This document shows, piece after piece, positions 37,234 through 46,367 of a DNA stretch of 64,000 bases (the first letter of the stretch is position 1; each line of letters opens with the position of its first letter). A model generated the notes under the pieces. That model had not been told where the DNA came from. It made no database searches and saw only the letters and a list, made by a program, of their open reading frames with translations. Made by a program: the position numbers and the translations under genes. This DNA is from Streptococcaceae bacterium AF54-32pH5A (GTDB lineage: Bacteria > Bacillota > Bacilli > Lactobacillales > Streptococcaceae): contig JAQDAD010000002.1 of the NCBI GenBank assembly GCA_027682205.1, positions 205,953-269,952 of the forward strand, in the 5' to 3' direction.

Positions 37234-39948
37234 ATGAATGTCAATGAAAAAGAAATAGGGTTTGAAAGTAAAAAAGTATCAGATATATTGAAATGGGATA
37301 GCCTAAGAATACCAAATTATCAAAGACCTTATAAATGGAACAGAAAGCATATTCGTAATCTTTTTTATGATTTACGAGATGCTATGGTAAAAAAGGAATA
37401 TCAAGTTGGCTCTGTTATCTTGCATGAGAATGATGGATGCCTAGATATTGTAGATGGCCAGCAACGATTGCTTTCTATTTCGCTATTTCTTTATGCTTTA
37501 GATAGATATGATGAATTTAAAGGAGCAAAAAATTTACTTGAAGCTGACTTTGGAGAACTGTCTTGCTATAATGCTTACGAAAATTTTAATGAATGGAAGA
37601 ATTTAATCCAACTCGTAGGCGAAAAAGAAGCTGGACAGGTGTGTAGTTTTCTACTTGAAAATTGTTCTATCTCGATGGTTACTATGCCACAGGAACGATT
37701 ATCAGAGGCCTTTCAGCTGTTTGATTCTCAGAATAATCGTGGGAAATCTTTAGAACCTCATGATTTGCTCAAAGCTTATCATCTTCGTAAGCAAGATTCA
37801 GAAGATGAAAAGATTGTTGAAAAGTGGGAACAGTTTGTGGAAGATAAAGATTTAAGTCTCAAAGAATTATTTGATAAACATCTTTTTCGTATGAGACGTT
37901 GGTCTCGGGGAGAGACAGGATTAACAAATAAGCGTTATGGATCTTATCTCCGTTTTACGGAGGATTTTATTGACGATTTTAAAGGTGTTGATTTGAATCA
38001 GAACTTTCCATATCTAGAATTGTATCGTCATATTGAAAAACTCCCCATGTCAATTACTATGCCAATCATTGACGGAAGTAAATTTTTTGAGTATATTGAA
38101 TCTGCTCATGAAACCATTAAAGAACATAAAGATTTTTTAAATGAAGAGTTAGGATTTTCTGATGAACCTGAAGGGGAAGAAAAAAATCTAGTTTACCCAG
38201 AAGGTATGTTGAACATATACAATAGCTCAAAAGGGCGCTACCTTAAGTGCCACAATATATTCTTAAATATATGCTCGCTTTTTGCAGATAGATTTGGAAA
38301 AGATGAGTTATCAAAGGAGATAGTAGAGACCCTGTTTATTTGGTCTTATTACCCTCGAGTTAAGTCTAAAGCTATATATGATGCAACGGTAGGAAACTAT
38401 GCTGCTGGTGGAAGGTTTAGACAAAAAGAGGTTCAAAAGCTATTTACCAAGCAAGAAATTTCAGAGGGTAATGAAAATGAGCTGACTAGAGGTTACGGAC
38501 ATGCTAAAGACGCATTGAAAAAAGTGCTAGAGGAGCGCGAACTTAATCTTCAGTCTTTCATTGATTATTTTTTTGAGAATGTCATCATTTTTCGGAGTAT
38601 ACTTCCTGAAGACTTAGATTTGAATCTTTATTTCGAACGTTTCAACTCTCGAGGCGAACAACTAGAAGCTCATGAAATCCTTAAGGCGCAAATGATGGCC
38701 AAGTTTGGTACAGATCAAGAAATGGCTCAAAAGTTTGCAAGGATTTGGGATGCCTGTGCAGAGTTTGATAAGCCGGTAATAAAAACTTTTCAAATCCGAA
38801 GTAGACCAAACAATACTGATGAAGAGGGGGAGAAAATTTTTGGTAAAGAATTTACTAACTTCAAATTGGAAAGTGTATTTGAGAAAATAAGAGTAAAAAA
38901 AATTGAGCAACGAAGTTTACTAGATGCAATTACTCAGACAAAATATGAAAGTAGTAGCTTAGTAAATAATGGAGCAGACATTTCAAATTATACGACTGTA
39001 ATTGATTTTCCAACATTTTTACTTCAAGTTTTTTTCATCATGGAAGGAAATGACGAAACTACATTTGATGATAAAAAATTATTGACAATATTTCAAATTG
39101 AACGTCGAGATAGAAAATGGGTTCAACAATTTGGGAATTTACTTTTGACTATGAAGCATATATTTGATACGTTTATCGTAAAAAATGTCCAATTAGAAAA
39201 TGAAACCGAATGGCAAATCAAACGAGGTCAGTATGAGACATATCAACGAAATGAAAATGGAGGATGGAAATATGTCCGAATTAATTATCAAAAAAATACT
39301 TTTGACAATTTAAACAAAAACATTATCCTCCTTCAATCCATGTTTGCTGTGACCTTTACTGCTAATCGTGATAGTCGTTGGTTATATGAAATCTTGCAAT
39401 TTTTGTTTAACCATATTGAAGAGTTAAATCAAACAGAATTTGCTAGTCAGTTTAAGGATTTTCTTGAGAAAATGGCAATGAGATATGCTGAGGAAAGATT
39501 TTTTACTGAGGATAGAAGAATTAAGAAATATGGTGCAATTCCTGTTTATGCTTTTAACTTTGTAGATTATGTTTTATGGAAAAATCGTGAAGAATTAAAG
39601 AAAGCATACGATGTTAAGTTTGAAGATTTCAAATTTGCTTATCGTCGCTCCATAGAACATTGGTTTCCACAACATCCAAATAGTGATGAAAGAGTTGAAA
39701 AGATTGATGATAAATTTTTGCACTCTTTTGGGAATCTTTGTATCATTACAGATAGTCAAAATTCGAAGTTTGGAAATTTAGTTCCAAGTGCAAAGTATAA
39801 ACAGTGGGAAGGAATTTTCAATCGCCAGAGTTTAAAATTACAGATGATGGCAGACGTAACGGTAAAGAATGATAAATGGGGTATTCGTGAGATTCAATCT
39901 ATGGAAAAAGAAGTGGAAAGATATGTACACGACTTTTGTTTTAGTTAA
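37234..39948 (+). CDS. DUF262/HNH protein, GmrSD-like predicted defence nuclease with two DUF262-type modules
   Basis: A 904-residue protein. The N-terminus has the DUF262 (ParB/Srx-like nucleotide-hydrolysing) motifs IPNYQRPYKW (residues 26-35) and VDGQQRLLS (73-81), followed by the helical NNRGKSLEPHDLLKA segment (about 170). A second copy of that segment (FNSRGEQLEAHEILKA) occurs near residue 470, but without a second DGQQR. The C-terminus carries the DUF1524-type HNH nuclease (SIEHWFPQHP near 806, then FGNLCIITDSQNSKFGNL). This is the layout of GmrSD type IV restriction enzymes, which cut modified phage DNA. The base composition is AT-rich compared with its neighbours, suggesting acquisition by transfer. 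Confidence 0.8.
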   Translation: MNVNEKEIGFESKKVSDILKWDSLRIPNYQRPYKWNRKHIRNLFYDLRDAMVKKEYQVGSVILHENDGCLDIVDGQQRLLSISLFLYALDRYDEFKGAKNLLEADFGELSCYNAYENFNEWKNLIQLVGEKEAGQVCSFLLENCSISMVTMPQERLSEAFQLFDSQNNRGKSLEPHDLLKAYHLRKQDSEDEKIVEKWEQFVEDKDLSLKELFDKHLFRMRRWSRGETGLTNKRYGSYLRFTEDFIDDFKGVDLNQNFPYLELYRHIEKLPMSITMPIIDGSKFFEYIESAHETIKEHKDFLNEELGFSDEPEGEEKNLVYPEGMLNIYNSSKGRYLKCHNIFLNICSLFADRFGKDELSKEIVETLFIWSYYPRVKSKAIYDATVGNYAAGGRFRQKEVQKLFTKQEISEGNENELTRGYGHAKDALKKVLEERELNLQSFIDYFFENVIIFRSILPEDLDLNLYFERFNSRGEQLEAHEILKAQMMAKFGTDQEMAQKFARIWDACAEFDKPVIKTFQIRSRPNNTDEEGEKIFGKEFTNFKLESVFEKIRVKKIEQRSLLDAITQTKYESSSLVNNGADISNYTTVIDFPTFLLQVFFIMEGNDETTFDDKKLLTIFQIERRDRKWVQQFGNLLLTMKHIFDTFIVKNVQLENETEWQIKRGQYETYQRNENGGWKYVRINYQKNTFDNLNKNIILLQSMFAVTFTANRDSRWLYEILQFLFNHIEELNQTEFASQFKDFLEKMAMRYAEERFFTEDRRIKKYGAIPVYAFNFVDYVLWKNREELKKAYDVKFEDFKFAYRRSIEHWFPQHPNSDERVEKIDDKFLHSFGNLCIITDSQNSKFGNLVPSAKYKQWEGIFNRQSLKLQMMADVTVKNDKWGIREIQSMEKEVERYVHDFCFS

Positions 39949-39950
39949 TT

Positions 39951-39978
39951 AAAAACAAGCTTTATTAGGCTTGTTTTT
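39951..39978 (+). terminator. Terminator of the DUF262 gene
   Basis: AAAAACAAGC (39951-39960) and GCTTGTTTTT (39969-39978), a perfect 10-bp stem with an 8-base loop. Confidence 0.85.
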
Positions 39979-39994
39979 AAATTTACATCATATG

Positions 39995-40003
39995 TGATAT
40001 ACT
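39995..40003 (+). promoter_or_regulatory. Extended -10 upstream of the 50-residue gene and pepS
   Basis: TGaTATACT (TG 39995-39996, -10 39998-40003), about 20 bases before the next gene. Confidence 0.55.
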
Positions 40004-40021
40004 AGTAACGGAGGACATTTC

Positions 40022-40174
40022 ATGAAACTAAGAATTTTTGCGGAAGACAAACCTGCTGAAAGGGTCTTTGACTATCAGTTAGAGCTGGCAGACGAAACAA
40101 TTATCCTATCGACAGCGCTCTTGTCGGGTGCCATTGCTTTAGCAGGATTATTTTCTGCTTTGAAAGAAAAATAA
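40022..40174 (+). CDS. Small hypothetical protein (50 residues) upstream of pepS
   Basis: MKLRIFAEDKPAERVFDYQL followed by 30 residues with a hydrophobic stretch near the C-terminus (TALLSGAIALAGLFSAL, about residues 31-47) that could be one membrane helix. RBS GGAGG at 40010-40014. The gene is 21 bases upstream of pepS and probably cotranscribed. I recall a similar small ORF before pepS in pneumococcus, but no function is known. Confidence 0.7.
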   Translation: MKLRIFAEDKPAERVFDYQLELADETIILSTALLSGAIALAGLFSALKEK

Positions 40175-40195
40175 AAATAGAAAAGAGAAAACAAC

Positions 40196-41437
40196 ATGGT
40201 TTTACCAAATTTTAAAGAAAATCTAGAAAAATATGCGAAGTTGTTGGTTGCGAACGGAATCAATGTGCAACCAGGTCACACCTTGGCTCTCTCAATCGAT
40301 GTGGAGCAACGTGAGTTGGCTCACTTGATCGTTAAAGAAGCCTACGCACTTGGTGCGCATGAGGTTATCGTTCAGTGGACTGATGATGTCATCAATCGTG
40401 AGAAATTTCTCCACGCGCCGATGGAACGTTTGGGCAATGTGCCAGAATACAAGATTGCTGAGATGAACTATCTCTTGGAGAACAAGGCTAGTCGTCTTGG
40501 AGTTCGCTCATCTGATCCAGGTGCCTTGAACGGAGTGGATGCTGATAAGCTTTCAGCTTCTGCCAAAGCTATGGGACTTGCCATGAAGCCAATGCGTATC
40601 GCAACTCAATCCAACAAGGTTAGCTGGACTGTGGCAGCCGCTGCGGGACTTGAATGGGCTAAGAAGGTCTTCCCAAATGCAGCGAGCGATGAAGAAGCAG
40701 TCGACCTCCTTTGGGACCAAATTTTCAAAACTTGCCGTGTCTACGAAGAAGATCCCGTTAAAGCTTGGGAAGAACACGCTGCTATCCTCAAGAGCAAGGC
40801 AGATATGCTCAATAAAGAGCAATTCTCAGCCCTTCACTATACAGCTCCAGGAACAGATTTGACACTTGGTTTGCCAAAGAACCATGTTTGGGAATCAGCT
40901 GGTGCTGTCAATGCACAGGGCGAAGGTTTCTTGCCAAATATGCCGACAGAGGAAGTCTTCACAGCGCCTGACTTCCGTCGTGCAGATGGATATGTAACTT
41001 CTACAAAACCACTTAGCTATAACGGAAATATTATCGAAGGGATTAAAGTAACCTTCAAAGATGGACAAATCGTGGATATCACTGCTGAGAAGGGTGATCA
41101 GGTTATGAAAGACCTTGTCTTTGAAAATGCGGGTGCGCGTGCCTTAGGTGAATGTGCCTTGGTACCAGATCCAAGTCCAATTTCTCAGTCAGGCATCACC
41201 TTCTTTAATACCCTTTTCGATGAAAATGCCTCAAACCACTTGGCTATCGGTGCTGCCTATGCGACCAGCGTCGTTGGTGGAGCAGAGATGAGTGAAGAAG
41301 AGCTTGAAGCTGCAGGACTTAACCGTTCAGATGTTCACGTGGACTTTATGATTGGTTCTAGCCAAATGGATATCGATGGTATCCGTGAGGATGGAACACG
41401 CGTACCCCTCTTCCGTAATGGAGATTGGGCAATTTAA
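40196..41437 (+). CDS. pepS: Aminopeptidase PepS (M29 family)
   Basis: A 413-residue cytoplasmic metallo-aminopeptidase of family M29 that trims N-terminal residues, with preference for aromatic and Arg residues in the characterised streptococcal PepS. The start MVLPNFKENLEKYAKLLVANG and the C-terminal half with HVDFMIGSSQMDIDGIREDG fit the family, including the conserved D/H/E metal-binding region (GECALVPDPSPISQSGITFFN). RBS AAAGAGA. It is followed directly by a small membrane-protein gene. Confidence 0.92.
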   Translation: MVLPNFKENLEKYAKLLVANGINVQPGHTLALSIDVEQRELAHLIVKEAYALGAHEVIVQWTDDVINREKFLHAPMERLGNVPEYKIAEMNYLLENKASRLGVRSSDPGALNGVDADKLSASAKAMGLAMKPMRIATQSNKVSWTVAAAAGLEWAKKVFPNAASDEEAVDLLWDQIFKTCRVYEEDPVKAWEEHAAILKSKADMLNKEQFSALHYTAPGTDLTLGLPKNHVWESAGAVNAQGEGFLPNMPTEEVFTAPDFRRADGYVTSTKPLSYNGNIIEGIKVTFKDGQIVDITAEKGDQVMKDLVFENAGARALGECALVPDPSPISQSGITFFNTLFDENASNHLAIGAAYATSVVGGAEMSEEELEAAGLNRSDVHVDFMIGSSQMDIDGIREDGTRVPLFRNGDWAI

Positions 41438-41446
41438 GGAGAAGCT

Positions 41447-41677
41447 ATGCTTGGAAGTATGTTTGTCGGTCTCTTAGTGGGACTCTTGGCAGGTGCTTTG
41501 ACCAATCGCGGAGAGAGCATGGGATGTTTTGGGAAAATGTTTCTCGGTTGGATTGGTGCCTTTCTGGGCCACTTGCTCTTTGGAACTTGGGGACCGATCC
41601 TAGCAGGAACAGCTATTATCCCAGCTGTTTTAGGTGCCATGATTGTCTTAGCTATTTTCTGGAGACGAGGAAGTTAG
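41447..41677 (+). CDS. GlsB/YeaQ/YmgE family membrane protein
   Basis: A 76-residue, glycine-rich membrane protein with three hydrophobic segments (MLGSMFVGLLVGLLAGALTN, then LGWIGAFLGHLLFG and AVLGAMIVLAIFW). The family is called transglycosylase-associated or GlsB-type and is linked to general stress responses in enterococci, without a proven activity. RBS GGAGAA; it starts nine bases after the pepS stop and shares its transcript. Confidence 0.85.
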   Translation: MLGSMFVGLLVGLLAGALTNRGESMGCFGKMFLGWIGAFLGHLLFGTWGPILAGTAIIPAVLGAMIVLAIFWRRGS

Positions 41678-41734
41678 TTTCTTGAAAAATTAGAAAAAGG
41701 GAGGTTGGTCATTGAGCCAGCCTCCTTTTGAGTA

Positions 41735-41743
41735 TGATATAAT
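41735..41743 (+). promoter_or_regulatory. rsuA promoter, predicted to give a leaderless mRNA
   Basis: Extended -10 TGaTATAAT (41735-41743). The rsuA ATG is at 41750, six bases after the -10 ends, which is the expected transcription start. There is no Shine-Dalgarno in between. Confidence 0.68.
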
Positions 41744-41749
41744 AGTTCT

Positions 41750-42472
41750 ATGAGATTAGATAAATTTTTAGTTGCCTGCGCTGTAGGAAGTCGGACTGAG
41801 GTCAAAAACTTGCTCAAGGCTGGGCGCGTGACGGTAAATGGTAAAAAAGAAGAATCAGCAAAACTGCAAATAAATGAAGAAAGAGACCAGATTCATTTTG
41901 ATGGTCAAAAACTAGAGTATGAAGAGTTCGTCTACTACATGATGAACAAGCCCCAAGGAGTCATTTCAGCGACTGAAGATACCAAGCATAGAACCGTTTT
42001 GGACTTGTTGGACGACTATGGACGTGCCAAAGAAGTCTTTCCTGTAGGGCGCTTGGATATTGATACGCATGGTCTTCTGCTCTTGACTAATGATGGTCAG
42101 CTTGCCCATGCTCTTCTTTCGCCCAAGCGTCATGTGGATAAAACTTATCTAGCTCAGGTCAAGGGAATCATGACCCAAGAAGATGTGGAAACATTTTCTA
42201 AGGGCATTCCGCTTAAGGACTTTACCTGCCAGCCGGCCAAACTGGAGATTGTGTTAGTGGATTCAGGTAAGGATGAGAGTAAGGTTCGGGTGACCATTGC
42301 GGAAGGGAAATTTCATCAGGTAAAACGCATGGTGGCCTACTGTGGTAAGGAAGTAGTGGATCTGCAACGTTTGACTATGGGGACTCTAGTTTTGGACGAG
42401 AACTTGAAACGGGGTGAATGGCGTCGCATCAGTCAAGCAGAGCTCGAATTGCTTTTTGCTAGTGTAAAATAG
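41750..42472 (+). CDS. rsuA: 16S rRNA pseudouridine synthase RsuA family
   Basis: A 240-residue pseudouridine synthase with an N-terminal S4 RNA-binding domain (MRLDKFLVACAVGSRTEVKN) and the catalytic domain with GRLDIDTHGLLLLTNDG (about residues 101-117), whose Asp is the nucleophile. In E. coli RsuA modifies U516 of 16S rRNA. No ribosome binding site precedes the ATG, and the -10 box is close enough that the mRNA should be leaderless. The gene appears monocistronic. Confidence 0.92.
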   Translation: MRLDKFLVACAVGSRTEVKNLLKAGRVTVNGKKEESAKLQINEERDQIHFDGQKLEYEEFVYYMMNKPQGVISATEDTKHRTVLDLLDDYGRAKEVFPVGRLDIDTHGLLLLTNDGQLAHALLSPKRHVDKTYLAQVKGIMTQEDVETFSKGIPLKDFTCQPAKLEIVLVDSGKDESKVRVTIAEGKFHQVKRMVAYCGKEVVDLQRLTMGTLVLDENLKRGEWRRISQAELELLFASVK

Positions 42473-42484
42473 TGTCCATAACAT

Positions 42485-42517
42485 GAAAAAAGGTGAGTCT
42501 ATTTGGCTTGCTTTTTC
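42485..42517 (+). terminator. Probable terminator of rsuA
   Basis: GAAAAAAGGTGAGTC (42485-42499) pairs imperfectly, with several G-U pairs, with GGCTTGCTTTTTC (42505-42517). Confidence 0.55.
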
Positions 42518-42526
42518 ATTTTTCAG

Positions 42527-42554
42527 TTGCTTCCTTTGTGAAAAGAGTTATAAT
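42527..42554 (+). promoter_or_regulatory. Promoter of pepC
   Basis: TTGCTT (42527-42532), 16-bp spacer, TATAAT (42549-42554), followed by the RBS AAAGGAGG at 42569-42576. Confidence 0.72.
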
Positions 42555-42580
42555 AGACAGTAGAATAAAAGGAGGAATCT

Positions 42581-43915
42581 ATGAACGCGATTCAAGAATC
42601 ATTTACGAATCAATTATTTGCTAACTATGAAGCAAATGTAAAATACCAAGCTATCGAAAACGCTGCCAGCCATAACGGCATTTTTGCAGCCCTAGAACGT
42701 CGTCAGAGCCATGTAGACAATACACCTGTTTTCTCACTTGATTTAACCAAGGACAAGGTGACTAATCAGAAGGCCTCTGGTCGTTGCTGGATGTTCGCAG
42801 CTCTCAATACCTTCCGTCACAAACTCATCTCGCAATACAAATTGGAGAACTTTGAATTGTCTCAGGCTCACACTTTCTTCTGGGACAAGTATGAAAAATC
42901 TAACTGGTTCTTGGAGCAAGTCATTGCGACTGCAGACCAAGACTTGACGAGCCGCAAGGTTAGCTTCCTGCTCCAAACTCCTCAACAAGATGGTGGTCAG
43001 TGGGATATGGTGGTTTCTCTCTTTGAAAAATATGGTGTCGTGCCCAAGTCTGTTTATCCTGAGTCTATCTCATCTAGCAATAGCCGTGAACTCAATGCCA
43101 TTCTTAACAAATTGCTTCGCCAAGATGCTCAAATCTTGCGTGACTTGATTACTTCAGGTGCAGACCAAGCGACTGTTCAAGCCAAGAAAGAAGACCTCCT
43201 GCAAGAAATATTTAACTTCCTTGCTATGTCTTTGGGTCTTCCACCACGTCAGTTTGACTTTGCTTATCGCGATAAAGACAACAACTATCAAAGCGAAAAG
43301 GGTATCACACCACAGGAATTTTACAAGAAATATGTCAATCTACCTCTAGAAGATTATGTTTCTGTTATCAATGCTCCAACTGCTGACAAGCCTTACGGCA
43401 AATCTTACACAGTTGAGATGTTGGGGAATGTGGTTGGTAGCCGTGCGGTTCGTTATATCAACGTTCCTATGGAACGCTTGAAAGAATTGGCAATTGCCCA
43501 AGTGCAAACAGGAGAGACTGTTTGGTTTGGTTCAGATGTCGGCCAACTCAGCAACCGTAAAGCTGGAATCCTTGCGACAGATGTTTATGACTTTGAATCA
43601 AGCATGGACATTAAACTGACTCAAGACAAGGCTGGGCGTTTGGACTACAGCGAAAGCTTGATGACTCACGCCATGGTCTTGACAGGTGTGGACTTGGATG
43701 AAAACGGCAAGTCAACCAAGTGGAAGGTTGAAAACTCATGGGGAGACAAGGTCGGTACAGATGGTTACTTTGTTGCCTCAGACGCTTGGATGGACGAATA
43801 CACCTACCAAATCGTTGTTCGTAAAGAATTGCTAACAGCAGAAGAACAAGCCGCCTATGAAGCAGAACCAATCGTGCTCGCACCTTGGGATCCAATGGGT
43901 GCCTTGGCAGAATAA
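42581..43915 (+). CDS. pepC: Aminopeptidase C (bleomycin hydrolase family)
   Basis: A 444-residue cysteine aminopeptidase of family C1B. The three active-site residues are visible: Cys in GRCWMFAALNTFRH (about residue 69), His in THAMVLTGVDL (about 366) and Asn in VENSWGDKVGTDGYF (about 387). These enzymes form hexamers in the cytoplasm and release N-terminal amino acids from peptides. The length is normal and the start is well supported by AAAGGAGG. Confidence 0.95.
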   Translation: MNAIQESFTNQLFANYEANVKYQAIENAASHNGIFAALERRQSHVDNTPVFSLDLTKDKVTNQKASGRCWMFAALNTFRHKLISQYKLENFELSQAHTFFWDKYEKSNWFLEQVIATADQDLTSRKVSFLLQTPQQDGGQWDMVVSLFEKYGVVPKSVYPESISSSNSRELNAILNKLLRQDAQILRDLITSGADQATVQAKKEDLLQEIFNFLAMSLGLPPRQFDFAYRDKDNNYQSEKGITPQEFYKKYVNLPLEDYVSVINAPTADKPYGKSYTVEMLGNVVGSRAVRYINVPMERLKELAIAQVQTGETVWFGSDVGQLSNRKAGILATDVYDFESSMDIKLTQDKAGRLDYSESLMTHAMVLTGVDLDENGKSTKWKVENSWGDKVGTDGYFVASDAWMDEYTYQIVVRKELLTAEEQAAYEAEPIVLAPWDPMGALAE

Positions 43916-43928
43916 AACATAGAGAAAA

Positions 43929-43957
43929 GAGGTTAGGGAAATCCTAGCTTCTTTTTT
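43929..43957 (+). terminator. Terminator of pepC
   Basis: GAGGTTAGG (43929-43937) pairs with CCTAGCTTC (43943-43951) with two G-U pairs, then TTTTTT. Confidence 0.82.
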
Positions 43958-44079
43958 AATACTTCTTAAAGTGGCGATAAATGATGCTTACCAAGTAAGT
44001 CTTTCTTAGTTTGAGTCTTTAAGTGACAGAGAAAAGGATATGTGTTATTATAGTAGTACAAAAGGATATCGGAGTAGAA

Positions 44080-46308
44080 ATGAAGTATTTAAGCAATCAA
44101 GACATCAAGGATTGTCAACGAAACATCAGCGACATTAAACCTTACAAAACAACTAAGGAAATCGTCGTTTCAAATATATTTACCTTCTTTAATGCTATGA
44201 ACTTGGCTCTGGCAGTTCTGGTAGCCACAACCTTGCGATTTGAAAATATGCTCTTTTTAGGTGTGATTGCTATCAATACAGCCATTGGGATTTTCCAAGA
44301 AGTGCGTTCAAAAAATGCCTTAGAAAAGCTGAGTTTGCTTGGTAAAAGTAAGTACAGAGTCAACCGAGATGGTCAAACGATTGAGATTGATCCAGAAGAC
44401 ATCGTACTGGGTGAGTATCTGCATCTCAATCTGGGAGATCAGGTGCCTGTAGATGCAGAAGTGCTTGAAGGGAATATTGAAGTTGATGAGTCCTTGCTGA
44501 CTGGTGAGAGTGATTCGGTCTTTAAAACAGTTGGTGACAAGCTGATGAGCGGAAGCAATGTTGTCAGCGGTACGTGTCTGGTCACGGCGACGGCGGTCGG
44601 ACCCGATAGTTATATCAACAAACTTGCAAAATCCAGCAAGGAATTCAAAAAATACCCTTCTCAACTGCGCGATTATATGGATAAGATTTTAAAAATCGTC
44701 TCTATCTTGCTAGTGCCAGTTGCGATTCTGCTTTATGTCAGAGGTTTTAGTCTAGGACGGTCTTATGTTGAAATTGTCTTGGGAAGTTCAGGTGCCTTGG
44801 TCGGCATGATTCCAGAGGGTTTGATTCTCTTGGTTAGCGTCTCCCTAGCGGTAGCAGCCATGAAGTTGGCTAAAAAGAAGGTTCTAGTGCAGGAGCTATA
44901 CTGTGTAGAGACCTTGGCGCGAGTAGATGTTCTTTGTTTTGATAAGACTGGAACCATCACGACGGGGAATATGAAGGTCCAAGAAATGGATGCTAATGTA
45001 GCAGAGAAACTGTCTTCTTATTTGGCTTATTTCGAAGATGAAAATGCAACTTCCCGAGCTCTGAAGACTTACTTAACCTGTGAGAAAAAGTGGGAAGTTC
45101 AAGAAGTCGGTGCCTTTTCAAGCAAAAACAAGTATTCCTTTGTCCAAGTAAAAGACAGTGGGACCTATTTCTTCGGAGCCTATGAGTTTTTAGGCTTTAC
45201 CCAGCCGATGGATGCCTACTATGAAAATCTAAAACAGCAAGGTTTTCGAATCTTGACACTCGCTCATAGCAAGGACCAGATTACTACCCCAGCCAATATG
45301 GAATTACTAGGTAACGTCGTTCTGTCAGATGAGATTAAGGATAATACCAAGGAAACCTTTGACTATTTCGAGTCTCAGGGAGTGGAAGTAAAGATTATCA
45401 GTGGAGATAATCATGTGGCTGTATATGGGGTTGCTCGTAAGGCAGGTTTTAAAGAAGAAGCCCGTGCGATTGATATGACCAAGGTGAGTGATGAGAACTT
45501 TGAAAGAGTGGTTTTGGAGCATGATATCTTTGGTCGCGTGACACCAGAGCAGAAAGAAAAGATGGTGACCGTTTTGCAGAATGCTGGGAAAACAGTCGCC
45601 ATGAGTGGTGATGGTGTCAATGATGTTCTGGCTCTCAAAAAAGCAGATATTAGTTTTGCTATGAATGGAGCCACCAGTGCAGCAAAAAGCGTCTCCAATA
45701 TTGTTTTTCTCACAGATGACTTTGCAGTATTTTATGATATCTTGATGGAAGGACGCCGGGTCATTAACAACATCCAAAAGGTAGCCTCTCTTTTTCTAAC
45801 AAAGACCTTCTTCTCCATCGTTTTTGCCATTTTGAGTGTGGTATTTGGTTTGGAATTTGCCTTTATCCCCATTCAGTTTACAATCATTTCAGCCATTACG
45901 ATTGGGATTCCATCCTTCTTCCTGACTTTTGAGTCCAATAAAGAAAAGGTTAGCACTCACTTTATGAGAGATATCCTAACCAACGCGGCGATTGGTGGTG
46001 GCGTTCTGGTTGCTAGTGTTCTTTTGACCAATTTCTTTATCACTGTCCCAGGTCAGGTCAAATTTATTTGCTTCCTCCTTGCCCTGATCAATGGTCTGTG
46101 TCTAGTTGCCAAGGTCAGCTTGCCTTTTAATCGATACAAGATGCTTTTGCTCACGTTTTTGAGCCTTGCAGCCCTTGTTGGTGTACTTGCCAATACTTTT
46201 ATCCTACAGGGAGCTTTTGTGCCTTTAGAAGCCAAACAGCTACTCTATGTTGCCATACTAGCAGTGGTGATTGGGTGCTTTCATTATCTTACTAGGAGAA
46301 AAAGTTGA
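44080..46308 (+). CDS. P-type cation-transporting ATPase (CtpE-like)
   Basis: A 742-residue P-type ATPase. The phosphorylation site is in CFDKTGTITTGN (about residue 288), with TGES in the actuator domain (about 146-149), MSGDGVNDVLALKKADI in the hinge (about 508-524), and eight to ten membrane segments. The M4 sequence GMIPEGLILL resembles CtpE, a calcium importer in mycobacteria, and lacks the CPC-type motif of heavy-metal pumps. Calcium or another light cation is therefore the likely substrate; this is inference. I start it at ATG 44080 (GGAG upstream) instead of the in-frame start at 44023. Confidence 0.85.
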   Translation: MKYLSNQDIKDCQRNISDIKPYKTTKEIVVSNIFTFFNAMNLALAVLVATTLRFENMLFLGVIAINTAIGIFQEVRSKNALEKLSLLGKSKYRVNRDGQTIEIDPEDIVLGEYLHLNLGDQVPVDAEVLEGNIEVDESLLTGESDSVFKTVGDKLMSGSNVVSGTCLVTATAVGPDSYINKLAKSSKEFKKYPSQLRDYMDKILKIVSILLVPVAILLYVRGFSLGRSYVEIVLGSSGALVGMIPEGLILLVSVSLAVAAMKLAKKKVLVQELYCVETLARVDVLCFDKTGTITTGNMKVQEMDANVAEKLSSYLAYFEDENATSRALKTYLTCEKKWEVQEVGAFSSKNKYSFVQVKDSGTYFFGAYEFLGFTQPMDAYYENLKQQGFRILTLAHSKDQITTPANMELLGNVVLSDEIKDNTKETFDYFESQGVEVKIISGDNHVAVYGVARKAGFKEEARAIDMTKVSDENFERVVLEHDIFGRVTPEQKEKMVTVLQNAGKTVAMSGDGVNDVLALKKADISFAMNGATSAAKSVSNIVFLTDDFAVFYDILMEGRRVINNIQKVASLFLTKTFFSIVFAILSVVFGLEFAFIPIQFTIISAITIGIPSFFLTFESNKEKVSTHFMRDILTNAAIGGGVLVASVLLTNFFITVPGQVKFICFLLALINGLCLVAKVSLPFNRYKMLLLTFLSLAALVGVLANTFILQGAFVPLEAKQLLYVAILAVVIGCFHYLTRRKS

Positions 46309-46314
46309 TACATA

Positions 46315-46344
46315 AAAAGAATCAGGTTTAATCCTGATTCTTTT
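46315..46344. terminator. Bidirectional terminator between the P-type ATPase and manN
   Basis: AAAAGAATCAGG (46315-46326) and CCTGATTCTTTT (46333-46344), a perfect 12-bp stem with a 6-base loop, A-rich on one side and T-rich on the other. It serves both the ATPase gene (+) and the manLMN operon (-). Confidence 0.9.
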
Positions 46345-46367
46345 TTGTTTATATATTCTCACCGAGA

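Noticed and set aside
36000-40000. BOX or RUP repeats typical of pneumococcus
   Set aside because: I scanned intergenic regions for the familiar BOX start motif and found only short partial matches, for example near 15352 and 49291, without the rest of the element.
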